Source: Bacteroidota bacterium
Lineage (GTDB): Bacteria > Bacteroidota > Bacteroidia > Chitinophagales > LD1
Length of the DNA stretch: 11,768 nt
Assembly (NCBI GenBank): GCA_018267435.1
Contig: JAFDYM010000145.1
Coordinates: forward strand, 1 to 11,768
Direction of reading: 5' to 3'
The notes under the pieces are model-generated. The model had not been told where the DNA came from and searched no databases. It saw nothing but the letters and a program-made list of their open reading frames with translations. Shown here in pieces: positions 1-5,538 of this stretch. The translations under genes were made by a program, and so were the position numbers. How positions within the stretch are numbered: position 1 is the stretch's first letter; each line of letters begins with the position of its first letter.

Positions 1-486
1 ATTGTATTTGCCGCAGCACTTATCCCATTGCTGGTAGGCTTTGTTTATTATCACCCTAAGGTATTCGGCAACGCGTGGATGAAGGCTGCAGGCGTAAGTG
101 CCGACGGTGCCAAGCCGAATATGATATTGGTGTTCGGGCTTACCTATGTGTTTAGCGTAATGCTAGGCGTGGCTTTACTAAGTATCGTTATTCACCAAAT
201 GGGTGCTTATAGTATGCTAGTAGGTCAGCCAGGTTTCGATGCCAAAGCTGCCGATAGCGAAGCATGGCAAATGTTTACGGCATATATGGCTAAGTATGGC
301 CACACCTACCGCACCTTTAAGCACGGTGCATTGCATGGTACTCTATCTGCCATATTCTTTGCACTGCCAGTGTTTGGTATCAACTCATTATTCGAGCGCA
401 AAGGCTGGAAGTACTTCCTTATCAACCTTGGCTATTGGGTAATAGCACTTGCATTAATGGGCGGTGTTATCTGCCAGTTTGCGTAA
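1..486 (+). CDS. DUF1761 family integral membrane protein (5' end missing)
   Basis: The reading frame is open from the first base (codon 1 = ATT) to the TAA at 484-486, so the true start lies upstream and 161 codons are visible. The visible N-terminus has the Y-x-P-K-V-F-G-x-x-W-M-K-x-A-G block typical of DUF1761 after a hydrophobic stretch. The C-terminal half has the family's F-K-H-G-A-x-H-G segment followed by two hydrophobic helices and the K-G-W-K-Y link. About four membrane helices are expected, at codons 1-17, 40-63, 108-127 and 138-160, so it sits in the inner membrane. Family members run about 130-170 residues, so only a few residues should be missing. No biochemical role is established for the family. 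The gene converges on the LysM gene and ends at a strong hairpin. Confidence 0.85.
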   Translation: MVFAAALIPLLVGFVYYHPKVFGNAWMKAAGVSADGAKPNMILVFGLTYVFSVMLGVALLSIVIHQMGAYSMLVGQPGFDAKAADSEAWQMFTAYMAKYGHTYRTFKHGALHGTLSAIFFALPVFGINSLFERKGWKYFLINLGYWVIALALMGGVICQFA

Positions 487-497
487 TCCCCATCCAA

Positions 498-516
498 CCC
501 TCCCCCAAGGGGAGGG
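498..516. repeat. GC-rich short hairpin CCCTCCCC/GGGGAGGG
   Basis: An 8-bp perfect stem (498-505 with 509-516) closes a CAA loop and is followed by CTTTTG. It lies 12 nt after the DUF1761 stop. It resembles the short C/G hairpins dispersed between genes in many Bacteroidota and could be an extra terminator or a REP-like unit. Repeat-family membership is from memory and not tested here. Confidence 0.5.
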
Positions 517-522
517 CTTTTG

Positions 523-570
523 AAACAAATGAGGCCGTATTCAATTTTGAATACGGCCTCATTTGTTTTT
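523..570. terminator. Strong bidirectional intrinsic terminator between convergent genes
   Basis: A perfect 22-bp inverted repeat (523-544 with 547-568) has a minimal TT centre and is followed on the plus strand by a T-run. The stem carries GAGGCCGTATTC at its core. It lies between the stops of the DUF1761 gene (+) and the LysM gene (-), so it can end transcription from both sides. On the minus strand the run after the stem is TTTC and AAAA, so termination should be better on the plus strand. Confidence 0.85.
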
Positions 571-579
571 GTGTTTGTT

Positions 580-598
580 CCCTTCCCTATGGGAAGGG
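580..598. repeat. GC-rich short hairpin CCCTTCCC/GGGAAGGG
   Basis: An 8-bp perfect stem (580-587 with 591-598) surrounds a TAT loop and is followed by TTAGGGACGGGC. It mirrors the hairpin at 498-516 on the other side of the long terminator stem and lies 14 nt from the LysM stop. It is probably another copy of a dispersed intergenic hairpin. Confidence 0.45.
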
Positions 599-612
599 TT
601 AGGGACGGGCTT

Positions 613-1257
613 CTACTTCCTCACCCTCAATTTTTGCCCTACGGCAATATTGGTATTGCTCAAGTTGTTCAGTGCTTTTAGTTCATCTACTGTAAGGCCA
701 TATATCAATGCCACACGGTAGAAGGTCTGCCCCTTCTCCACTACGTGGTACTCGCTTTGCGTTACCTTGTACTCTGTGCCGTTAGGTGCTACCTCTACTG
801 CCTTGGTGCTGGCAACTGGGCGCTCGGCTGCAGGTGCAGCGGCTACTGTTTTGCTTTCGGTGCTTGTGGTAGTTACTGTTTTGGCAGGGGTGGTTTTTAC
901 CTTTGTTTCAGTAGTGGTTGTAGTAGTGGTGGTTGGTGTTTCTACTACCTCGGTAGTTTCGGTTCTTACAACATTCTTTTTAGTTACGGGTGCGCTCTCT
1001 TCCATAGGTGCTTGCTCGCCATCTTTCAGTTTGCGAACCAGCACTACTTGGCCTGCGCTAAGTTTTACATCGCTCGGAAAATCGTTCAGCAAAAAGAAGT
1101 CGCCCGCCTTTACGCCGTACTTCTGTGTAATGGTGTTTACGTTCTCGCCCTGCTTAACCGTGTGTTTCAAAAACTGCGGTAACCTCTCCTGCGCCTGCGT
1201 GGTAAATGCAATAAGCATTAAGCAGCAAGCTGCCAATAGTTGTAATGTTTTTATCAT
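613..1257 (-). CDS. Secreted protein with two LysM domains
   Basis: The protein has 214 residues. Residues 1-22 form a signal peptide (MIKT, hydrophobic core, TTQA cleavage site before QE), so it is exported to the periplasm or beyond. A first LysM domain spans about 32-76 (HTVKQGENVNTITQKYGV ... LSAGQVVLV) and a second about 170-213 (YHVVEKGQTFYRVALIYGL ... IAVGQKLRV). Both have the G-(E/Q)-(N/T) turn and the closing G-Q-x-L/V-x-V strand. LysM binds GlcNAc-containing glycans, usually peptidoglycan. The linker (about 95-160) is Thr/Val/Ala rich, includes a Thr run at 109-116, and looks disordered. No catalytic domain is present, so a cell-wall-binding or scaffold role is the most that can be inferred. 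The ATG at 1257 is the only start that keeps the signal peptide. Confidence 0.85.
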   Translation of the reverse strand: MIKTLQLLAACCLMLIAFTTQAQERLPQFLKHTVKQGENVNTITQKYGVKAGDFFLLNDFPSDVKLSAGQVVLVRKLKDGEQAPMEESAPVTKKNVVRTETTEVVETPTTTTTTTTETKVKTTPAKTVTTTSTESKTVAAAPAAERPVASTKAVEVAPNGTEYKVTQSEYHVVEKGQTFYRVALIYGLTVDELKALNNLSNTNIAVGQKLRVRK

Positions 1258-1346
1258 GTGCCTGTGGTGTGTTGTAAACCGAAATATAACAATTCTGCGG
1301 AAGGTTTGGTAAGTGCGCTAAATGTTAAAATAAAAGCCATTAGAAC

Positions 1347-1382
1347 GCGGATGAAGCGGATAACACGGATAAAACAGATTTT
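1347..1382 (+). repeat. 9-nt short-period repeat (x4), CACAGATT-like family
   Basis: Four consecutive 9-nt units (GCGGATGAA, GCGGATAAC, ACGGATAAA, ACAGATTTT) occur at exact 9-base spacing. The order GATGAA, GATAAC, then CAGATT is the same as in the copy at 8691-8719. It sits in the 235-bp gap (1258-1492) between two minus-strand genes, where I see no reading frame and no RNA gene. Confidence 0.7.
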
Positions 1383-1455
1383 TTATGGGCCGTACGGTTG
1401 CGTTTTACGCTTTAGCTAGGTCTGCCACGCGCCTACCTACTGTGGCGCATCTCTC

Positions 1456-1497
1456 AACCGAAAACAAGAAACTGAAAACGACAAACCGAAAACTATA
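1456..1497. repeat. 14-nt tandem repeat, three copies
   Basis: The units AACCGAAAACAAGA, AACTGAAAACGACA and AACCGAAAACTATA start at 1456, 1470 and 1484, an exact 14-nt period with a conserved AAC(C/T)GAAAAC core. The last unit runs over the stop codon of the membrane-protein gene ending at 1493. Confidence 0.7.
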
Positions 1498-1843
1498 TGT
1501 GATTTTCCTTGCCCTTTAGCCATACTTGATAGCCTATGGCAGGCAGCAGCACCACTACCAATACGCAAATGGCGTTGAACTGTCCGTATAAGTTAAAGCC
1601 CTCCCAAGCGCAGCGCGCGTGGAAGAAGAACGGATACAGCATACCTGCCAAGTACAAGAACACGCCATGCTTAATGCGCTTAAGAAAGGTAAACAGGCAC
1701 AAGCCATAGCTAAGTATATGCACCGTGTGCGACCACATAGGCTCATTGCTTACAGGGTAGAAAAAGCCGATGATATGCACCGCCACGCAAATGGCGAGGA
1801 ACATAGCAAGCAGTATGCGCAATATGGGTTGTAGGCTGTTCAT
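1493..1843 (-). CDS. Small integral membrane protein, four predicted helices, unknown function
   Basis: The protein has 116 residues starting with ATG at 1843. Hydrophobic helices are predicted at about 8-28, 40-55, 58-75 and 87-108, with the polar turn VSNEPMWSH after helix 1, a KRIKHG loop (cytoplasmic by the positive-inside rule) between helices 2 and 3, and a C-terminal KGKENHI tail. The segment FFFHARCAWEGFNLYG between helices 3 and 4 is the most distinctive part, with several polar and aromatic residues that could be functional. I do not recognise a family. It is transcribed in the same direction as the LysM gene, but the 235-bp repeat-bearing gap argues against an operon. Continuous membrane topology and good codon structure make it a real gene. 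Confidence 0.7.
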   Translation of the reverse strand: MNSLQPILRILLAMFLAICVAVHIIGFFYPVSNEPMWSHTVHILSYGLCLFTFLKRIKHGVFLYLAGMLYPFFFHARCAWEGFNLYGQFNAICVLVVVLLPAIGYQVWLKGKENHI

Positions 1844-1871
1844 GTATGGAAGGTACTGTGCTTATTGAAAA

Positions 1872-2006
1872 TGGCAAAATGATAATGAGAGAATTAGTTG
1901 ATGGCATTACTATTATCTTTTATCCCTTATTTGAATTTTTTTCGCCACAGTCCCGAGGAGTCGGGACACAGATTAAATACAAGTGGCAAAATGATAATGA
2001 GAGAAT
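1872..2006. repeat. 23-nt perfect direct repeat pair flanking an 89-bp segment
   Basis: The same 23 bases (TGGCAAAATG ... GAGAGAAT) occur at 1872-1894 and 1984-2006 in the same orientation with 112-nt spacing. Bases just outside the copies differ (A versus G before, T versus G after), so this is an exact bounded duplication. The enclosed segment is T-rich and carries the hairpin and CACAGATT repeat described separately. It lies in the divergent region between the genes starting at 1843 (-) and 2047 (+). Confidence 0.85.
1944..1982 (+). repeat. CACAGATT repeat interrupted by a CCCGA..TCGGG hairpin
   Basis: GCCACAG (1944-1950) and CACAGATTAAATACAA (1967-1982) are the two halves of a repeat also present at 10941-10966. 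Here they are separated by TCCCGAGGAGTCGGGA (1951-1966), whereas the other copy has only ATT. The hairpin has a 7-bp stem (1950-1956 with 1961-1967) and a GGAG loop. Confidence 0.75.
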
Positions 2007-2046
2007 GTGATTTGGCCATTTTCTAACTATATTCAACACAACTGAT

Positions 2047-2313
2047 ATGGATAAAACTATATTAATATGGCTAAGCCTATTCCCCGTAGCTGCATTTCTG
2101 ATGTGGTACGGCCACTATGCCGTATTCCATACCGATAAACTATTGCAATACTACGAGGACAAGTCAAGTGTTAAGCCGGGCTCATTGGTATACCGTATGC
2201 GCTTATCTAAATCCAAGCAAATATTTTGGGTGAAGATTGTTGGGGCCTCAATGATGCTAGTAGGGCCTGCACTTATAGTGTTACTAGTTTGGGCTAGCAT
2301 TTACGACAGATGA
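2047..2313 (+). CDS. Small two-helix membrane protein, unknown function
   Basis: The protein has 88 residues, ATG at 2047 and TGA at 2311. One hydrophobic helix covers about 4-20 and a second about 61-84 (VGASMMLVGPALIVLLVW). Between them is a polar, Lys/Asp/Tyr-rich loop of about 40 residues (HTDKLLQYYEDKSS ... RLSKSKQIFWVK). I recognise no family. It is the first plus-strand gene after the divergent repeat region, and the secreted phosphoesterase gene follows 154 bp downstream. It could be a small inner-membrane accessory protein; nothing in the sequence names a role. Confidence 0.6.
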   Translation: MDKTILIWLSLFPVAAFLMWYGHYAVFHTDKLLQYYEDKSSVKPGSLVYRMRLSKSKQIFWVKIVGASMMLVGPALIVLLVWASIYDR

Positions 2314-2421
2314 TGCTAACATATAACTTATAAAGCATTTGCTACTGCTTCCTATACTAATACTATTATATGGCTGCAAAGAGCCTAAGCAGCCACAGCC
2401 CGATAGCATTAGAGCTTGGAT

Positions 2422-2441
2422 CTTTTGGGTCAAGCCAAAAG
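2422..2441. repeat. CTTTTGG/CCAAAAG inverted repeat upstream of the phosphoesterase
   Basis: A perfect 7-bp inverted repeat (2422-2428 with 2435-2441) has a GTCAAG loop. It lies 26 nt before the chosen ATG of the phosphoesterase gene. In the downstream frame it would encode FWVKPKEQ, a string I associate with spurious N-terminal extensions in Bacteroidota caused by this dispersed repeat. That recollection is not verified here. Confidence 0.5.
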
Positions 2442-2467
2442 AACAGATAATATTTATATTAGCCCTT

Positions 2468-3457
2468 ATGCACAAACACCCCTTGCTACTGCTAGCCCTT
2501 ATTATATCAATAAACCTATTGGCGCAACAGCCGCGCGTAAAGCACAATACCATTACCAAGGGTGCGAACACCTTTAGCTTTGTACATATAACCGATACAC
2601 ACATAGGCGAGGGCTGCGAGGCGCACGACTATGGCACCAAGGGCTACTACGATACTATATGCGGCAAAGAGGGCGGCTACCCTGCTGAACGCCTGAGCAG
2701 TGCCGTGCATTGGATAAACGAGAATGCTGCGAAGGAGGACATCCGTTTTGTGTTGGTATCGGGCGACTTGACGGGTGCTGCAGAGAAGTCGCAGTTTATG
2801 CATTTTAAGCAGATCATGGATTCGTTGCGCGTGCCGTATGTGCCGCTGATAGGCAACCACGATGCTTGGCCCTATAACCACTACGAAGATGAGGCCAGCC
2901 ATGCCAGCGGCGATAGCATAATGAACGAGGTGTTTGCCAGTACGTTTGATGGATTGAAGAAGCTAGAGGGTTGGAACGATGGCAGCCGTACGGTGCGCTG
3001 GCATAACCCCGAAAGTGGCAGAGATGCTTATCTGCACAACTACACTTACCATTACAACAACACGCTGTTTGTGTTCCTCGACTTTAACCCGCGCTACCAT
3101 GTGCGCAAGGCCGAGCCAGGCATAGGCCCCGAGGCTAGGCTGACAGATACCATTGGCGGTACGCTACCTTTTCTACGCAACGCACTTAGCACTGCCAAGC
3201 CTACCGATAACATAGTGCTGATAAGCCACCACCCACCTATGAAGAATTTTCTGGGTGCGCATTATTCCTTCAGTGCCAAGCAGCGCAAGCAGTTGCGTGC
3301 TACCATATCGCCGTATAGTAAGCAGGTAAAGGCATGGTTCTGCGGACACATGCACCGCTGGTGGCGCTACAGCAGTGTAGGTACTAAAGTATACGAAACC
3401 AAAGCCAACAAGGGTCAAAAGCATGGCGGCTTTAGGGTGGTGCAAGTGGGGTATTAG
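2468..3457 (+). CDS. Secreted calcineurin-like metallophosphoesterase
   Basis: The protein has 329 residues from ATG 2468. A signal peptide covers residues 1-20 (MHKH, Leu/Ile core, LLAQ before QPRV), so it should act in the periplasm or outside. All five two-metal phosphoesterase motifs are present: D-x-H in HITDTHIG (D43, H45), GD in VSGDLTG (D100), GNHD (N130, H131), the His motif ISHHPP (H254-H255) and the closing GHMH (H294, H296). It should therefore be a divalent-metal hydrolase of a phosphate mono- or diester; the substrate cannot be read from sequence. The frame stays open upstream to a TTG at 2339 that would add a lipoprotein-like leader (LLYGC). I prefer 2468 because it has ATG and a complete signal peptide, and because the extension runs through an inverted repeat. 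Confidence 0.88.
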   Translation: MHKHPLLLLALIISINLLAQQPRVKHNTITKGANTFSFVHITDTHIGEGCEAHDYGTKGYYDTICGKEGGYPAERLSSAVHWINENAAKEDIRFVLVSGDLTGAAEKSQFMHFKQIMDSLRVPYVPLIGNHDAWPYNHYEDEASHASGDSIMNEVFASTFDGLKKLEGWNDGSRTVRWHNPESGRDAYLHNYTYHYNNTLFVFLDFNPRYHVRKAEPGIGPEARLTDTIGGTLPFLRNALSTAKPTDNIVLISHHPPMKNFLGAHYSFSAKQRKQLRATISPYSKQVKAWFCGHMHRWWRYSSVGTKVYETKANKGQKHGGFRVVQVGY

Positions 3458-3497
3458 AGAATGATTAGATAATTAAGGAAATTGGAAAATTAAGAAG

Positions 3498-3890
3498 ATG
3501 GATTTGATATTCGTTGCTACAGATACTATTGAGTTTGATGTTCTATTAGATGAGGATAAGCTAATAGAGAAGTATATGATGGATGATAATAGAGGTTTGG
3601 AATCTGCTTATGCTAAGAATGAAGAGGATGCCATAAAGACGCTGCAATTTGTGTTTGGCAAGAATGTAGCGTTAAATGATTTGGTAGCCGATAATGGCAA
3701 ACGAGCAATTGACCTATCAGCCTACAAAGGCAATGTTATTTCGTTTGAAGAATTAGAAGAAAAATATGCCGCTTGGATTGAAAGTACAGGCATAGAAAAC
3801 AACATGGATACCTATGGTCATCTGATATTTATTATCGGTTACGCAAAACGAAATATCGAAAAGAAGTATTTGTACGTAGTCTTTCAGTAA
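3498..3890 (+). CDS. Small acidic cytoplasmic protein, unknown function
   Basis: The protein has 130 residues, ATG at 3498 and TAA at 3888. There is no signal peptide and no membrane helix. It is acidic and mixed alpha/beta in appearance: DLIFVATDTIEFDVLL at the start, a helical EEDAIKTLQFVFG, a central DNGKRAIDLS, an ELEEKYAAWIES helix and a hydrophobic C-terminus GHLIFIIGYAKRNIEKKYLY. It is visibly richer in A and T than its neighbours and uses more GAT/GAA/AAA codons, which suggests different ancestry. It begins 40 nt after the phosphoesterase stop on the same strand, but the spacer is AT-rich and may hold its own promoter. Small immunity proteins look like this in size and composition, but I cannot assign it to any family, and no toxin gene is beside it. 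Confidence 0.65.
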   Translation: MDLIFVATDTIEFDVLLDEDKLIEKYMMDDNRGLESAYAKNEEDAIKTLQFVFGKNVALNDLVADNGKRAIDLSAYKGNVISFEELEEKYAAWIESTGIENNMDTYGHLIFIIGYAKRNIEKKYLYVVFQ

Positions 3891-3903
3891 GAGTGTTTCC
3901 ATC

Positions 3904-3931
3904 ATCTGACATCCGACATCGGTCATCCGAC
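3904..3931. repeat. 7-nt tandem repeat, four copies
   Basis: ATCTGAC, ATCCGAC, ATCGGTC and ATCCGAC follow each other at an exact 7-nt period, 4 nt before the end of the GH25 gene (3936). The array lies between convergent stops and has no reading frame of its own. Confidence 0.65.
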
Positions 3932-3935
3932 CTCC

Positions 3936-4739
3936 CTACTTCATCAACAACTTCTGAAATTTGTATTCATCGCCATTGAACACATTGGCATCGGTGGCAC
4001 CGGTTATGCCAAGTAGGTCGGCTTTGTCGCTGTGCTGCCAAAACACCCATTGCAGTTTTTCATCTACCACTATCTCATCGCGATAGTAGTGCGCTACCCA
4101 AAATTTATACTCGCCAAAGTCTTCCAACAGAAAATCTTCAATGAAATTGATGTTGGAATATAGGATAGGCTTTACCTTATAGTGTGCCTCTATTTCTTTA
4201 ATAAACTCCTTTAGGTTTTTAACTAGGTCGGCTTTGGTTTTGCCACGCAGTTCTTCCACATCTATAATAGGAGGGAAGTCACCTTTCTCTAGCTTAACAC
4301 TGGTAATAAAGTTAGTGGCCTGCACCTTTGGGCTGCGGTCAGGCAGAAAGTAGTGGTATGCCCCACGTGTGTAGCCGTGGTCCTTGGCATCGTCCCAGTT
4401 CTCGTCGAACATATCGTCTTCTATCAGCAAGCCCTCGGTAGCTTTTATAATAACGAAGCGGAATTTTACTGTATCGCCATAGGTATCTACGGCCATCAGC
4501 TTCTTCCAGTTTATTACATCTTGATAGTGCGATACATCTATACCATGTATATCGTAGTTAACAGGAAAATCGGTAGGTTTGAAACCTGTTTTATAGTACT
4601 TGTGCGTAAGGTAGCGGTAGGCGCGGCGTATGTACTTTTTATTGTGGTATAGCGCCAACATAATAGCAGTAAGCAGTACTACCCAAAGGGTAATTTTAAA
4701 CCAGCGCGGTAACTTTTGCTTCGCCTTCTGCCTTGCCAT
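3936..4739 (-). CDS. Membrane-anchored GH25 lysozyme (N-acetylmuramidase)
   Basis: The protein has 267 residues from ATG 4739. A further in-frame TTG at 4754 would add only MLYYS and is less likely. A basic N-terminus (ARQKAKQKLPRWFK) precedes one helix at about 14-31 with no clear cleavage site, so it is probably a type II membrane protein with the catalytic domain in the periplasm. GH25 landmarks appear in order: GIDVSHYQ (about 66-73), FRFVIIKATEG, GAYHYF, the catalytic PIIDVEE (D160, E162), KPILYSN, KFWVAHY and the closing WQHS ... DANVFNGD. The family hydrolyses the MurNAc-GlcNAc beta-1,4 bond of peptidoglycan. Length and motifs are complete. The start lies 31 bp from the restored end of the upstream beta-barrel gene, so the two may share a transcript. 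Confidence 0.9.
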   Translation of the reverse strand: MARQKAKQKLPRWFKITLWVVLLTAIMLALYHNKKYIRRAYRYLTHKYYKTGFKPTDFPVNYDIHGIDVSHYQDVINWKKLMAVDTYGDTVKFRFVIIKATEGLLIEDDMFDENWDDAKDHGYTRGAYHYFLPDRSPKVQATNFITSVKLEKGDFPPIIDVEELRGKTKADLVKNLKEFIKEIEAHYKVKPILYSNINFIEDFLLEDFGEYKFWVAHYYRDEIVVDEKLQWVFWQHSDKADLLGITGATDANVFNGDEYKFQKLLMK

Positions 4740-4751
4740 ACTGTAATATAG

Positions 4752-4759
4752 CAAACGTA
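4752..4759 (-). promoter_or_regulatory. Possible -7 element (TACGTTTG) before the GH25 gene
   Basis: The minus strand reads TACGTTTG, a full match to the Bacteroidota -7 consensus TAnnTTTG, 12 nt before the ATG at 4739. I find no good -33 TTTG at 19-21 nt upstream, so this may be chance. If real, the mRNA leader would be only a few bases long. Confidence 0.3.
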
Positions 4760-4770
4760 CGGTTTTTGCT

Positions 4771-4884
4771 TTATTGTAGCGTACGGAATACTGACCTATT
4801 TCCTCTATTCTTGGCGGCCTCTTTTTGCACTAGTCTTAATAACTCGTACACATAAAATTTAACGCGCAGCATAGCTATAGGGGG
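4771..4884 (-). other. Displaced C-terminal coding segment after an apparent frameshift
   Basis: Removing one base from the G5 run at 4880-4884 moves the beta-barrel gene into the frame that ends at TAA 4771-4773. Translation then continues after Pro197 with 35 residues, beginning IAMLRVKFYVYELLRLVQKE. The first ten alternate as an amphipathic outer-membrane strand, and the rest forms a short basic tail. This frame has no other stop in the segment. Confidence 0.65.
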
Positions 4885-5470
4885 CATCGTATGCCTTACG
4901 TAGGTCCTTATTGCGGTTAAGTATAAACCTATAACCTAGGCCCGCACCTACGCCCACCCAGCGGCAAAAGCGGAAGGACACTGTGGGGGTAACTTCGCTT
5001 AACACAATAAAATCGCTGTGATAGCCTAAGCGGGCTTTTGTAGTTTCATCGGTATAGCGTGTTACGGCGCCGCCGAAGCCAAGGTGCATAGGTATGGCTA
5101 TTTCCCAACGTACTTTTTTCAGCGCTATAAACTCGGCAAACAGAGTGCCGTAGTAGAAACGTGTTTGTGCCTGTACTACCAGGCCGGGGAACTTATCGGT
5201 AGTAGAATGCTCTACTTTTTGTTCCACCCTGTTAAAGAAAAAGCCTACCCCCGTGCGCCAATGTTTGCCCACCTGTACGCCTGTTTTGATACCCGTAAAC
5301 TGTACGGGTACGCCATGCATAAGACTAAACCTATCATCGAAGAAAAAAACGAAGCGCACTTTTTTAAGTGTATCAAGCGGCAGTTTCCAACTGTTTTTAT
5401 CGTACGGGCGATTGACTTGCCCATATATATAGCAAGGTAAAAACAGAAGTATGAGTACCCAAATACGCAT
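4859..5470 (-). CDS. Outer-membrane beta-barrel protein, apparently frameshifted near its C-terminus
   Basis: The gene codes for 203 residues as it stands. Residues 1-17 are a signal peptide (MRIWVLILLFLPCYIYG, then QVN). The rest is a run of alternating hydrophobic and polar strands rich in Gly, Tyr, Phe and Arg: GVPVQFTGIKTGVQVG, WRTGVGFFFNRV, LVVQAQTRFYYGTLFAEF, KVRWEIAIPMHLGFGG, EVTPTVSFRFCRW, GVGAGLGYRFIL. That pattern indicates a small outer-membrane barrel. The last residues, YDAPYSYAAR, lack the expected final amphipathic strand. A single-base shift at 4880-4884 restores one and gives 232 residues. The protein may therefore be unable to close its barrel, unless the frameshift is a sequencing error or a phase-variable site. 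Substrate and partners are unknown. The GH25 gene lies downstream on the same strand. Confidence 0.75.
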   Translation of the reverse strand: MRIWVLILLFLPCYIYGQVNRPYDKNSWKLPLDTLKKVRFVFFFDDRFSLMHGVPVQFTGIKTGVQVGKHWRTGVGFFFNRVEQKVEHSTTDKFPGLVVQAQTRFYYGTLFAEFIALKKVRWEIAIPMHLGFGGAVTRYTDETTKARLGYHSDFIVLSEVTPTVSFRFCRWVGVGAGLGYRFILNRNKDLRKAYDAPYSYAAR

Positions 5471-5473
5471 TAT

Positions 5474-5487
5474 TTAGCCTTGGCTAA
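5474..5487. promoter_or_regulatory. TTAGCC/GGCTAA palindrome just upstream of the beta-barrel gene
   Basis: A 6-bp perfect inverted repeat with a 2-nt centre ends 4 nt before the ATG at 5470 on the minus strand. The central AAGG on the minus strand could act as a weak ribosome-binding site. It may be an operator or simply chance. Confidence 0.25.
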
Positions 5488-5538
5488 TTTTATCAATTAC
5501 ACCGTTCATCCTACCACCAAGCTATAACAACAAAAAAA

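Noticed and set aside
767..1312. 181-codon plus-strand frame rich in Val, Ser and Thr
   Set aside because: It is antisense to the LysM gene, whose Thr-rich linker creates the Val runs. The minus-strand product has a signal peptide and two clear domains.
2284..2604. Minus-strand frame over the start of the phosphoesterase gene
   Set aside because: It overlaps a well-supported secreted enzyme and has no recognisable features.
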